From Stutzerimonas stutzeri (GTDB lineage Bacteria > Pseudomonadota > Gammaproteobacteria > Pseudomonadales > Pseudomonadaceae): DNA of 64,000 nt. This document shows positions 10,061 through 20,102 of the stretch, piece after piece. The stretch spans positions 176,974 to 240,973 of the forward strand of contig NZ_JAMOHZ010000009.1 in assembly GCF_024448715.1 (NCBI RefSeq). The letters are read 5' to 3'. Both the position numbers and the translations under genes were made by a program. The notes under the pieces were generated by a model. It was not told the origin of the DNA, made no database searches, and saw nothing but the letters and a program-made list of their open reading frames with translations. How positions within the stretch are numbered: the first letter of the stretch is position 1; every line of letters begins with the position of its first letter.

Positions 10061-10101
10061 CCCCTCACTCCCGGCCCCTCTCCCCCAGGCGGCGAGGGGA
10101 G
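10061..10101. repeat. GC-rich palindromic repeat between mdcE and mdcG
   Basis: A C-rich block (CCCCTCACTCCCGGCCCCTC and on) runs into a GGCGAGGGGAG arm. CCCCTC at 10075-10080 can pair with GAGGGG at 10094-10099. The shape matches a class of intergenic repeat found in many proteobacteria. It sits inside the mdc operon and may attenuate transcription or stabilise the mdcABCDE message. Confidence 0.5.
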
Positions 10102-10107
10102 AAAAGC

Positions 10108-10893
10108 TCACCACTGCTCTCGCAGTAGCTCGCGGACTCGCGACGACGCCTCGCGATTCGGCGCACCGAGGCGCCCACGCAGATCTGTACTGCTGCCGAT
10201 GTCCTCGACGGCCTTTTGCAGACAATCGCGCACCCGTGACAGGTCGGCGCCGGCGGGTTGCTCGATGTTCTCAACCGAGAGGGTTTCCCAGAGCAGACCG
10301 AGCGTCGCGTAGTTGTCGATGTCGTAGGCCATCGGAGGTACCGATTCAGCCAGGGCTTCGAGTTCTTCGACGCTGCGCAGGGTGATGCGCGCCGCCGCGG
10401 CCTTGCCCATGGCATGCACCATCACGCCCGGATCGCGCAGTGCGATGATCCGCTGGGCCTGGTAGCCGTGGGCGAGAAAGGCGCCGGACATGGCCTTGCC
10501 CACCAGCAGCGCGACCACCGGATGCCCGGCCAGGCGGGCGCGGGCATAACCGTCCACCGCACCGGCCAACGCCTGATGGATGCCCAGGGCTTCCTCGCGG
10601 CGGCCATAGGCCTGGCTCGGCACGTCCACCACGGCGACCAGCACGCGCTTCTCCGCCTTGTCACGATCGGCTTCGATGATTTCGTCCAAGGCCTTGCCCA
10701 GCGCCCAGCCTTCCAGCAGGCCGACCTCGCCATTGCGCGCGCGCGGAAACGGGCTCTCAGCATCCGGGACCACGGCGATGAAACGCGCGGCGCGTTCGCC
10801 GAGCTGACCATCGATGACCTTCACCGAGGCCGGATAGCCCGCCAGGGTCTGACCACCGGCCAGGGCTTGCAACCAGTTCAGTCCACGGCTCAT
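10108..10893 (-). CDS. mdcE: malonate decarboxylase gamma subunit
   Basis: With MdcD it forms the biotin-independent carboxyl-lyase that decarboxylates malonyl-S-ACP to acetyl-S-ACP and CO2. The 261-residue protein is a crotonase-fold carboxyltransferase-like subunit. It starts MSRGLNWLQALAGG and contains GHPVVALLVGKAMSGAFLAH, a glycine-rich oxyanion-type segment. Its start overlaps mdcD by four bases. The repeat at 10061-10101 follows directly. Confidence 0.92.
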   Translation of the reverse strand: MSRGLNWLQALAGGQTLAGYPASVKVIDGQLGERAARFIAVVPDAESPFPRARNGEVGLLEGWALGKALDEIIEADRDKAEKRVLVAVVDVPSQAYGRREEALGIHQALAGAVDGYARARLAGHPVVALLVGKAMSGAFLAHGYQAQRIIALRDPGVMVHAMGKAAAARITLRSVEELEALAESVPPMAYDIDNYATLGLLWETLSVENIEQPAGADLSRVRDCLQKAVEDIGSSTDLRGRLGAPNREASSRVRELLREQW

Positions 10894-11756
10894 CTGGCAT
10901 CTCCTTCATAGAGGGCACGCACGGCGGCGGCATCGAGTTGCGTGCGGGTATCGGCGTCGGCCAGACGTTGCAGGAACCAGGCGTGGCGCTGGCTGCGTGG
11001 CTGGGCCGGTTTACCCAGGGCGAACAGCGAATGCAGCTCGTCACGGATGGCGTCGGTGTCGTCGGCGACATAGGCATCCACCAGGCCGCTGGCGTAGCGC
11101 TGTTCGCCGCCGGTCAGGCTCCAGATGAACGGACGATCACGCGAATCGTATTCGTCGAGTCCGGCTTCCTGCTCGATCACCTGTGGGCCGTTGAGGCCGA
11201 CGCGTGCTTCACGGGTCACCACGAGATAGCTGCACAAGCCGGCAGCGATGGACATGCCGCCGAAGCAGCCGACCGAACCCGCCACCACGCCGATTACCGG
11301 TTGGTGTTCACGCAACTCGACGATGGCGGCCTGGATCTCGGCGATGGCGGCCAGCCCCAGATTGGCTTCCTGCAGCCGCACGCCGCCGGTTTCCAGCAGC
11401 AGTACGGCGCGGGTCGGGATGCCGTTGCGGTTGTCTTCGACGGCCAGTTCCAGGGCGCCTGCGATCTTCGCGCCGCCGACTTCGCCCATGCTGCCGCCCT
11501 GGAAGGCGCCTTCGATCGCGGCGATCACAGCCGGCTGGCCGTCGATGGTGCCCTTGGCGACCACCACGCCGTCGTCGGCCTGAGTGACGATGCCCTGCTT
11601 CGGCAGCCACGGCGAGGTGATGCGGGCGAAGGGGTCGAGCAGTTCGCGGAAGCTGCCTTCATCCAGCAGCGCACGGGCCCGCTGGCGAGCGCCGAGCTCG
11701 ACGAAGCTACGCGACTTGAGTAAACGGGCCACGTTGACAGCAGACGAATCAGTCAT
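10890..11756 (-). CDS. mdcD: malonate decarboxylase beta subunit
   Basis: Carboxyltransferase-like partner of MdcE in malonyl-S-ACP decarboxylation. The 288-residue protein has the GAFQGGSMGEVGGAKIAGAL and SVGCFGGMSIAAGL segments typical of acyl-CoA carboxyltransferase folds, which position the thioester carbonyl. Its start at 11756 overlaps the mdcC end by eight bases and its stop overlaps mdcE by four, so mdcC, mdcD and mdcE are tightly coupled. Length agrees with known MdcD proteins. Confidence 0.92.
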   Translation of the reverse strand: MTDSSAVNVARLLKSRSFVELGARQRARALLDEGSFRELLDPFARITSPWLPKQGIVTQADDGVVVAKGTIDGQPAVIAAIEGAFQGGSMGEVGGAKIAGALELAVEDNRNGIPTRAVLLLETGGVRLQEANLGLAAIAEIQAAIVELREHQPVIGVVAGSVGCFGGMSIAAGLCSYLVVTREARVGLNGPQVIEQEAGLDEYDSRDRPFIWSLTGGEQRYASGLVDAYVADDTDAIRDELHSLFALGKPAQPRSQRHAWFLQRLADADTRTQLDAAAVRALYEGDAR

Positions 11757-12048
11757 GGCCGACCTCCTCCAACCCCTGCTCCAGGCGCAAACGCACTACG
11801 CCGGGTGTGGCCCCAAAATCGTGAATGTCGATGTTCAGCGCGGGCGGCGTCTGTTCGCGGAACATCCGCTCGAACAGTTGCTGCCAGCGCTGCTCGGCAC
11901 CGTTGACCGAAGTGACTACCTGGATCGCCAGCTTGCCGGCCTGGCCGGGTTCGAGCAGCACTTCCAGATCGCCCGAACCGACCACGCCGACCAGGGCTTT
12001 GCCGCGGGCGGGTTGCCCGGCGGCGAATTCGAAAGACAGGGTTTCCAT
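11749..12048 (-). CDS. mdcC: malonate decarboxylase acyl carrier protein (delta subunit)
   Basis: Carrier protein whose phosphoribosyl-dephospho-CoA thiol shuttles acetyl and malonyl groups between subunits. I chose the ATG at 12048 (METLSFEF), which gives 99 residues and puts the attachment serine of the VVGSGDLEV motif at position 25, as in characterised MdcC. A TTG at 12054 overlapping the mdcB stop is a possible alternative. It is modified by MdcB and MdcG products encoded in the same operon. Confidence 0.9.
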   Translation of the reverse strand: METLSFEFAAGQPARGKALVGVVGSGDLEVLLEPGQAGKLAIQVVTSVNGAEQRWQQLFERMFREQTPPALNIDIHDFGATPGVVRLRLEQGLEEVGHD

Positions 12049-12050
12049 GT

Positions 12051-12926
12051 TCAATTGCTCCCAATCGGCGCCGGTGGGGGCGTCAGGCGGTCGAGGAATA
12101 AGGTGGCGGCGAGCAGGTCGGCGGCGCCGCCTGGCGAGGCGTTGAGGGCGAGCATGTCGCGGTCAAGTTCACGCAGCTGGCGGCGACCGGAAAGGCTGGC
12201 GCAACCGCCGGCTTCGAGCACGGCGCGGGCGCCCTGTTGCATACGGTTCAGGCCATCGAGCCCGGCACGATGCAGCACACAGGTGTCGGAAAGCGTGCTC
12301 ATGATCGCCAGTAGCGCATCGAGCCAAGCGTTCTGCTCGCCAGCGCCAGCGCGACGGCTGGCGTTGAGCTGCGGCAGACCGTGTTCGATAACGGCGGGAA
12401 AGCCGTGCTGCGCCTGTTCGCGCGCGCCAAGCACACCGTAGCGGCGGCAGACCCGCGCGCCGTGGCTGTCGGGGTTGCCCGGCGCGGCGGAATCGCTCAG
12501 CCGCGCCAGTGCCGCCGCGGTATCGGCAATACGCCGAGCATCGGGTGCACCGGCTTCGAGCGCAGCCGCCGCGCTGAGCAGCCCCAGCGCCCAGATCGCG
12601 CCGCGATGGGTGTTCACCCCGCCGGTGACGCGCAACATCTCCGCTTCACCGTCGCGGCCCAGCTGGCCGAGGACTTCGCACAGCGGCTGACCGGCTTCGC
12701 CCAACAGCAGCGCTGCCTCGGCCATGGCCTTGAAGGTTGGCCACAGCGCATGTGCCGAGGCGTGCATCAGGCCCAGGTGCAGATCGTTATGCGCGCCATT
12801 ACCGCGACGGTCCACCAGCCCCGGCTTCGGCGAGAGGTCCGCTTCGTCGATCAGCGCCTGCATCGCCAGGTCCGCCAAGCGTTCAGCCAGCGAGGGCTGC
12901 AGCTGTCTTGCAATAAGAGCACTCAT
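12051..12926 (-). CDS. mdcB: triphosphoribosyl-dephospho-CoA synthase
   Basis: Makes the prosthetic-group precursor from ATP and dephospho-CoA for the MdcC carrier protein. The 291-residue protein carries the family motif [16 protein letters not shown] near its N-terminus, shared with CitG. The start at 12926 ([12 protein letters not shown]) shares one base with the mdcA stop in a TGATG junction. A longer frame to 12974 would intrude into mdcA and is not needed. The downstream mdcC start is two to three bases after its stop. Confidence 0.92.
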   Translation of the reverse strand: MSALIARQLQPSLAERLADLAMQALIDEADLSPKPGLVDRRGNGAHNDLHLGLMHASAHALWPTFKAMAEAALLLGEAGQPLCEVLGQLGRDGEAEMLRVTGGVNTHRGAIWALGLLSAAAALEAGAPDARRIADTAAALARLSDSAAPGNPDSHGARVCRRYGVLGAREQAQHGFPAVIEHGLPQLNASRRAGAGEQNAWLDALLAIMSTLSDTCVLHRAGLDGLNRMQQGARAVLEAGGCASLSGRRQLRELDRDMLALNASPGGAADLLAATLFLDRLTPPPAPIGSN

Positions 12927-14602
12927 CACCAGCTCCTGAATTTCGCAGGCGGGTTGTAGAGGCCGCCGGACCACTCGACCAGCTCGGCGATGCTCTTGGC
13001 CGCGAGCAGTTCGCGGCTGGCGTCGTTGCGGCGGATGCTGAGGTCTTCCGGCAGCGCGATCAGCCCTTCGCGGCGCATGCGCTCGGTGTCTTTCGGGTTG
13101 TGCCGCAGGCCGATGCTGGTGACGCCCGCCACCGCGGCGATCATCGCCTGGCGTTCTTCCAGCGAGCGCGCCTTATATAGGTAGGCGATGCCTTCTTCAG
13201 TGAGCAGGTGGGTAACGTCGTCGCCGTAGATCATGATCGGCGCCAGCGGCATGCCGCTCTTCTTTGCCACCTCCACCGCATCGAGCTGCTCGACGAAGGT
13301 GGGTTTGCCGCCTTCCTGGAAAGTCTCGACCATCTGCACGACGAGCTTCTTGCCGCGCTCGAGCATGGTTACCGGGGCTTCGCCACCGGGCATGGCCATA
13401 TCCAGCCAGGCCGGGGTCGGATGACGCCGGCCGCGCGGGTCGTGGCCCATGTTCGGCGCACCGCCGAAACCGGCCAGCCGCCCACGGGTAACGGTGGAAG
13501 AATGGCCGTCGCCATCGACCTGCAAAGTAGCGCCGATGAACAGGTCCACTGCGTACTGGCCGGCGAGCTGGCACATCATGCGGTTGGAGCGCATCGAGCC
13601 GTCGCGGCCGGTGAAGAACACGTCTGGGCGCTGGGCGATGTAGTTTTCCATACCCAGCTCGGTGCCGAAGCAATGCACGCTCTCGACCCAGCCGGTTTCG
13701 ATTGCCGGGATCAGTGTCGGGTGCGGGTTGAGCGTCCAGTTGCGGCAGATCTTGCCTTTGAGGCCCAGGAATTCACCGTAGGTCGGCAGGATCAGCTCAA
13801 TGGCGGCGGTGTTGAAGCCGATGCCGTGGTTGAGAGACTGGACGTTGTGTTTCTCGTAGATGCCGCGGATCGCCATCATCGCCATCAGCACATGCACCGG
13901 CTTGATATGACGCGGGTCGCGGGTGAACAGCGGCTCGATATAGAACGGCTTATCGGCCACCACGACGAAATCGACCCAGCTGGCCGGGATGTCGACGCGC
14001 GGCAGGTCGCGCGGATCATCGACGATCTGATTGACCTGGACGATGACGATACCGTCGGAGAAGGCGGTGGGCTCGACCAGCGCCGGGGTGTCTTCGGTGC
14101 TGGGGCCGGTGTAGATGTTGCCCTCGCGGTCGGCAGTGAAGCCGGCCACCAGCGCGACGTTGGGGATCAGGTCCACCAGCAGGCGCGAGTAGAGTTCGAT
14201 GTAGGTGTGGATGGCGCCGACTTCCAGCAGCCCGTCTTCGAGCAACTGACTGATGCGCAGGCTTTGCGGGCCGGCGAAGGAGAAGTCGAGCTTGCGCGCG
14301 ATCTGCCGTTCGAACAGATCCAGATGCTCGGCGCGGCTGACGCTGGGCATGATCATGTGCAGGTCATGCAGCTTGTCGGGATCGACCTGGGCCAGCGAGC
14401 GCGAGAGGAAGTCCGCCTGCTTCTGGTTATTACCTTCGAGCACCACCCGATCACCCGGCGCGATCAACGCTTCGAGCGCCGCGACGATCTTGTCGCTCGG
14501 CAACACCACGCCGTCGGCGAGGTTGCGCACCTGGTCGATCCGTCGGGCTTTTTCAGCGCGACGACGCGACCACTGCGGCGGTGGGGATATTGTTGTTGTC
14601 AT
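12926..14602 (-). CDS. mdcA: malonate decarboxylase alpha subunit (acetyl-ACP:malonate ACP transferase)
   Basis: First gene of the mdc operon. The 558-residue protein exchanges acetyl for malonyl on the carrier protein, with acetate as by-product, in the cytoplasm. It resembles CoA-transferase-type alpha subunits ([18 protein letters not shown] near the N-terminus, [20 protein letters not shown] later). I place the start at 14602 ([11 protein letters not shown]) because a TGGAG ribosome site precedes it. A frame to 14665 adds a non-conserved leader. The operon promoter should lie in 14603-14717. Confidence 0.93.
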   Translation of the reverse strand: MTTTISPPPQWSRRRAEKARRIDQVRNLADGVVLPSDKIVAALEALIAPGDRVVLEGNNQKQADFLSRSLAQVDPDKLHDLHMIMPSVSRAEHLDLFERQIARKLDFSFAGPQSLRISQLLEDGLLEVGAIHTYIELYSRLLVDLIPNVALVAGFTADREGNIYTGPSTEDTPALVEPTAFSDGIVIVQVNQIVDDPRDLPRVDIPASWVDFVVVADKPFYIEPLFTRDPRHIKPVHVLMAMMAIRGIYEKHNVQSLNHGIGFNTAAIELILPTYGEFLGLKGKICRNWTLNPHPTLIPAIETGWVESVHCFGTELGMENYIAQRPDVFFTGRDGSMRSNRMMCQLAGQYAVDLFIGATLQVDGDGHSSTVTRGRLAGFGGAPNMGHDPRGRRHPTPAWLDMAMPGGEAPVTMLERGKKLVVQMVETFQEGGKPTFVEQLDAVEVAKKSGMPLAPIMIYGDDVTHLLTEEGIAYLYKARSLEERQAMIAAVAGVTSIGLRHNPKDTERMRREGLIALPEDLSIRRNDASRELLAAKSIAELVEWSGGLYNPPAKFRSW

Positions 14603-14717
14603 GCTGACTCCACAGGTTTCCGCTTTGTGGAGCGCACAGTGAGACATGACCACGAAGGTCATCAATCAAGCAGCGGGCCGTTTCGTTACGCTGAAGTTAA
14701 CGATACTTTCAGGCCCT

Positions 14718-15155
14718 TCAGAACCAGCCGAGCGTGACGCCAGCTAGCAGGAGATAACGGCCACCCTTGGCCAGCGTCACGAGCAACAGGAAACTCCAGA
14801 GCGGTTCGCGCAGGGTGCCGGCGACCACGGTCAGCGGGTCGCCGATGATCGGCACCCAGCTCAGCATCAGCGACCAACGGCCGTAGCGGTGATAGGCGCG
14901 CTGGGCCTTGTCGAGTTGTTTTTCGCTCACCGGAAACCAGCGCTTGCCGCGCAGTCGTTCGATATAGCGGCCGATCAGCCAGTTCGCCAGCGAACCCAGG
15001 ACATTGCCGAACGTGGCCACGCCCAGCAGCATCCACGGCGAGAACGACTCGCTCAGCAGTAACCCGACCAGCACCGCCTCGGACTGTGCCGGCAACAACG
15101 TGGCAGCAGCAAAAGCCGCGAGAAACAGGCCGAAGTAACCAGACAACTCGAGCAT
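14718..15155 (-). CDS. yqaA: YqaA/DedA-like membrane protein (VTT/SNARE-associated domain)
   Basis: A 145-residue inner-membrane protein with four or five hydrophobic segments. It contains FGNVLGSLANWLIGRY and a WVPIIGDPLTVVAGTLR stretch, which mark the YqaA branch of the DedA (VTT domain) family. Members of the wider family have been linked to lipid scrambling and membrane homeostasis, but no specific role is established for this branch. It lies on the minus strand upstream of mdcA and is probably not part of the malonate system. Confidence 0.8.
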   Translation of the reverse strand: MLELSGYFGLFLAAFAAATLLPAQSEAVLVGLLLSESFSPWMLLGVATFGNVLGSLANWLIGRYIERLRGKRWFPVSEKQLDKAQRAYHRYGRWSLMLSWVPIIGDPLTVVAGTLREPLWSFLLLVTLAKGGRYLLLAGVTLGWF

Positions 15156-15197
15156 AAACGCTACAAACCAGCAGAGCCGTGGCTCGAAAGCCTGGGC

Positions 15198-15440
15198 TCA
15201 GCGCCCCGATTGCGCGCGGAAGCCCGGCATCTCGCTGGGACGATCGACACGCGTAGCGGGCTGCGTGCAGTTGAGGTCGCGAAAGGGCTGGCCATTGAGC
15301 AGTTCCCAGCCATGACCGGGCGGCGTTTGTCGGCAAATGACGGTGCCGTCCGCCTTGCTCTGCCACTGGTAATAAGGCGCGGGGCCGGCAGAGGCCAATA
15401 GCGGCAAAAACAGGCTGAACGCAAGCAATACGGCGCGCAT
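15198..15440 (-). CDS. small secreted protein, function unknown
   Basis: An 80-residue protein starting MRAVLLAFSLFLPLLASAGP at 15440, a clear signal peptide with likely cleavage after LASAG or nearby. The mature part contains two cysteines (VICRQTPPGHGW and LNCTQP), which could form one disulfide in the periplasm. The shorter start is chosen because upstream codons overlap REP-like DNA. The YQWQSKADGTVICRQTPP region resembles DUF4124-type small periplasmic proteins, but I am not certain of that family. Confidence 0.6.
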   Translation of the reverse strand: MRAVLLAFSLFLPLLASAGPAPYYQWQSKADGTVICRQTPPGHGWELLNGQPFRDLNCTQPATRVDRPSEMPGFRAQSGR

Positions 15441-15499
15441 GGGACGGACTTCGACAGGGAGCTGGCGCCACTGTAGCCGGATCGGTTCAAAGCGCAAAG

Positions 15500-15651
15500 C
15501 TTCGCCAGCAAGCTGGGCTCCTACACAAGCAAGCCGCGGCTCGCCCATAACTTCGCCGGCAAGAAATCGGTGTCTCCCGGCTTCCACAAAAAGCAGCCGC
15601 CCGCGCGCCCCTGTAGGAGCGAGGGGGACGCCGAGTCCTTGCTCGCGAATA
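15500..15651. repeat. REP-like element cluster
   Basis: Three Pseudomonas-type REP-like units are visible: 15500-15526 (minus orientation, GTAGGAGC at its head), 15551-15587 (minus, CTTCGCCGGCAAG arm) and 15609-15651 (plus, CTGTAGGAGCGAG with TTGCTCGCGAA). Neighbouring units in opposite orientation make a BIME-like array. No transposase gene lies nearby. Confidence 0.7.
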
Positions 15652-15668
15652 GCATCGGCAGGCACTGT

Positions 15669-16097
15669 TCAATACCAGACCTTCGCCGCCTCGCGCATGA
15701 AGATTTCCACCGTCTTCGGCCCGATACCCTCGAACTCGGCCAGGCGTTTCTCCAGCTCCTTGCGGTCCTTGCTCTGCTCACGGATGTTGCCGAGCTTGCC
15801 GCCGTAGTCGCTGTTGAGCTTGGCGCACAGCTTGAGCAGCCGTTCGGCGGTCGACTCGTCGTAACGCACGTAATGTGCTTCGCCGAGCATGTTCACCAAT
15901 TCCTGCCAGCTGCAATTGCAGACTTTTCGAGGGGTATCGCGCTTGTGCTGGTCGACGATGACCCGATAAGCCTCGGCGGCGATATCCTGCTAGATGCGCT
16001 TGCCGAACAGGAAGCTGGCGATGAACCACTTGAACAGCTCGCCTTCGCCCTTCTCGATTTCGATACCCAGGTCCTTTGCGCTGATTTCGCTTGCCAT
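15669..16097 (-). pseudogene. helix-hairpin-helix (endonuclease III-like) protein with in-frame amber stop
   Basis: Starting MASEISAKDLGIEIEKG at 16097, the frame meets TAG at 15990-15992 after 35 codons and then continues open in the same frame to 15669. The whole would be about 141 residues. The downstream part contains SWQELVNMLGEAHYVRYDE and the helix-hairpin-helix motif EGIGPKTVEIFMREA, as in small HhH-GPD-like proteins of pseudomonads. The TAG lies in KRI-stop-QDIAAEAY, where a Gln or similar codon is expected, so a single C-to-T change would explain it. A sequencing error is the alternative. Reinitiation at the ATG near 15899 would yield only the last 76 residues. Confidence 0.75.
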
Positions 16098-16296
16098 TGG
16101 CGACCTCGCTTTAAGCAGTCTTCCCTCATGCGACGCCGGTGATGGCGCCAGGTTCGGGGTTTTCCGTCGAACTAGTCGACCGGCTCGCCATAGCGTCGGC
16201 AAAATTCCGCCTACCACTTGTGCATGGTGAGCGATTTATTGCCAACGGCAAGCGAACTGGCGCGTTAACTCAACGTGGCAGAGCCCTGCAGACATA
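16098..16296. other. intergenic region upstream of the TAXI transporter promoter
   Basis: Together with 16314-16495 this makes a 398-base gap. This half is upstream of the sigma-54-like site and would be the place for an enhancer-binding activator. I see no convincing gene and no clear activator palindrome. Confidence 0.35.
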
Positions 16297-16313
16297 TGGC
16301 ACGGCTCGTGCTT
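16297..16313 (+). promoter_or_regulatory. sigma-54 (RpoN) promoter candidate for TAXI operon
   Basis: TGGCACGGCTCGTGCTT matches the RpoN consensus TGGCACG-N4-TTGCW at all but one fixed position and keeps the invariant GG-N10-GC spacing. Transcription would start about a dozen bases downstream, leaving a 5' leader of around 170 bases before the start at 16496. Confidence 0.6.
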
Positions 16314-16495
16314 TATTCTGTTTCGCCCGATGCGATTACCACGACAAGAAAGCCGCACAGCGCGCCCCGTTTTCACTACGAAAGCTAACCCGTTGCCGTA
16401 TCCGCCTTTCTTGTCCGCTAGTAGCCTTGTAGCTGCAGCCGATCGTCTATCGTTTAGGGTTGCGAAAACCAATAACAACGAAACGGAGTTACACA

Positions 16496-17449
16496 ATGAG
16501 ACTGACCAAACGCTTCAGCCTGCTCGCTGCCGCAGCGGCCTTCACTGCCAGCACCGCCGCGGTGGCCGCGCCGACCTTCATCAATATCCTCACTGGCGGC
16601 ACCAGCGGTGTGTACTACCCGATCGGCGTAGCCGTCTCCCAGCTGTACAGCAAGGGCATTGACGGCTCGAAGACGTCCGTACAGGCGACCAAGGCTTCGG
16701 TCGAAAACCTCAATCTGCTGCAGGCCGGTCGCGGCGAGCTGGGCTTCGCCCTCGGCGACTCCGTGGCTGACGCCTGGAACGGCGTGGAAGACGCAGGCTT
16801 CAAGGCGCCGCTGAAGAAACTGCGCGCCATCGGCGGCAGCTACCCGAACTACATCCAGATCGTTGCCAGCCAGGAATCTGGGATCAAGACCCTGGCAGAT
16901 CTCAAAGGCAAATCGATTTCCGTCGGCGCGCCGAAATCCGGCACCGAGCTCAACGCCCGCGCCATTCTCAAGGCCGCAGGCCTGAGCTACGAAGACATGG
17001 GTAAGGTGGAATACCTTCCGTTCGCCGAGTCGGTCGAGCTGATCAAGAACCGCCAGCTCGATGCCACCCTGCAGTCCGCCGGCCTGGGCATGGCCGCGAT
17101 CCGTGACCTGGCTTCGACCATGCCGCTGAACTACGTGGAAGTACCGGCAGACGTGGTCGCCAAAATCAACAACCCGGCCTACCAGTCGGCCAACATCCCT
17201 GCCGGTACTTATGACGGCCAGGAAGCCGACGTGCCGACAGTTGCCATCACCAACATTCTGGTTACCCATGAAGGCGTGTCCGACGACGTGGCCTACCAGA
17301 TGACCAAGCTGCTGTTCGAAAACCTCGATAAGCTGAGCAATGCTCATTCGGCAGCCAAGGACATCAAACTGGAAAACGCAGCCAAGAATCTGCCGATCCC
17401 GCTGCATCCGGGTGCCGAGCGTTACTACAAGGAAGTCGGCGCGCTCTGA
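16496..17449 (+). CDS. TAXI-family TRAP transporter solute-binding protein
   Basis: Periplasmic binding protein of the TAXI branch of TRAP transporters. The 317-residue protein starts MRLTKRFSLLAAAAAF at 16496 after an ACGGAG ribosome site. A signal peptide ends near STAAVAA. The mature N-terminus INILTGGTSGVYYPIG is the signature of the TAXI group. It is followed by the fused permease gene at 17622. TAXI members often bind glutamate, glutamine or dicarboxylates, but the ligand here cannot be read from sequence. Confidence 0.92.
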   Translation: MRLTKRFSLLAAAAAFTASTAAVAAPTFINILTGGTSGVYYPIGVAVSQLYSKGIDGSKTSVQATKASVENLNLLQAGRGELGFALGDSVADAWNGVEDAGFKAPLKKLRAIGGSYPNYIQIVASQESGIKTLADLKGKSISVGAPKSGTELNARAILKAAGLSYEDMGKVEYLPFAESVELIKNRQLDATLQSAGLGMAAIRDLASTMPLNYVEVPADVVAKINNPAYQSANIPAGTYDGQEADVPTVAITNILVTHEGVSDDVAYQMTKLLFENLDKLSNAHSAAKDIKLENAAKNLPIPLHPGAERYYKEVGAL

Positions 17450-17456
17450 CTACCTT

Positions 17457-17513
17457 GGGGCGGCCAGTGCCGCCCCGATCCGATTGGCGGCGCTGCCCGC
17501 GTTCGCCAATCGG
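17457..17513 (+). other. tandem stem-loops between binding protein and permease genes
   Basis: The first hairpin pairs GGGGCGGC (17457-17464) with GCCGCCCC (17469-17476) around CAGT. The second pairs CCGATTGGCG (17480-17489) with CGCCAATCGG (17504-17513). Neither has a T run. They probably protect the binding-protein message or reduce read-through into the permease. Confidence 0.55.
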
Positions 17514-17621
17514 CCCCTAAACAGACCTTATTTGCAGAGGCGCTAGTAAAACCAGCGTGTATTCACGGCAGGTTTTGTTAGCGATTCTACGCGACCACGA
17601 TTCACTAGCTCGAGGCATTCC

Positions 17622-19654
<2,033 letters not shown>

Positions 19655-19658
<4 letters not shown>

Positions 19659-20056
19659 TAGGGCTCTGCCTGGGATTGGCTGGGGTGGTGTGGGCACAAG
19701 TGCCTACAGCCGACTTCACCCTGGCCTGGTCCCACACGATCGAGAAGATTCGTTGGGAAGAGGATTACCGCGTGACGCCGGAGGGGCTGCTACTCGGCGA
19801 AGCGCGGGTCAAGGGTTCAGGCGCCGGGATGGAAATCCCGGATGACGCCGAACTGCGTGACGGCACCTGGCACTACCAGCGTCAGGTCCCGCCGTTGCAA
19901 CCGCTGCTTGTGGGGCGAACCCCCGAAGCAGGGGATTATCAACTGTGTTTCGACCAGCGTTGCCACGCGATGAGCGAATGGCTCGGTCCGCCAAAAGCGG
20001 ACCAGCCCTCGCTGGAACTCTGGAGCTGCGCCACGCAAGTGGCCGGTTCACGGTGA
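19655..20056 (+). CDS. DUF1850 domain protein
   Basis: A 133-residue exported protein with a hydrophobic N-terminus (MIGLCLGLAGVVWAQ) and a mature region starting near VPTADFTLAWSHTIEKIRW. The SHTIEKIRWEEDYRV stretch matches DUF1850 proteins, which occur next to TAXI-type TRAP genes in many genomes and probably assist them. The start overlaps the permease stop by four bases. Two cysteines, in QLCFDQRCH, could form a short disulfide loop. The molecular role is unknown. Confidence 0.8.
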
Positions 20057-20059
20057 ACA

Positions 20060-20079
20060 GCGGCCGGTTTTCCGGCCGC
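20060..20079. terminator. bidirectional hairpin between TAXI operon and fox-like locus
   Basis: GCGGCCGG at 20060-20067 pairs perfectly with CCGGCCGC at 20072-20079 around a TTTT loop. It starts four bases after the DUF1850 stop and lies 23 bases from the convergent gene at 20103, so it can serve both. Confidence 0.65.
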
Positions 20080-20102
20080 CTCACTCTCCCCTGCGCTTCT
20101 AA

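Noticed and set aside
13208..14737. Long open frame on the plus strand opposite mdcA (509 codons)
   Set aside because: It is the antisense shadow of mdcA, a common by-product of GC-rich codon use. It shows no recognisable domain and no ribosome site.
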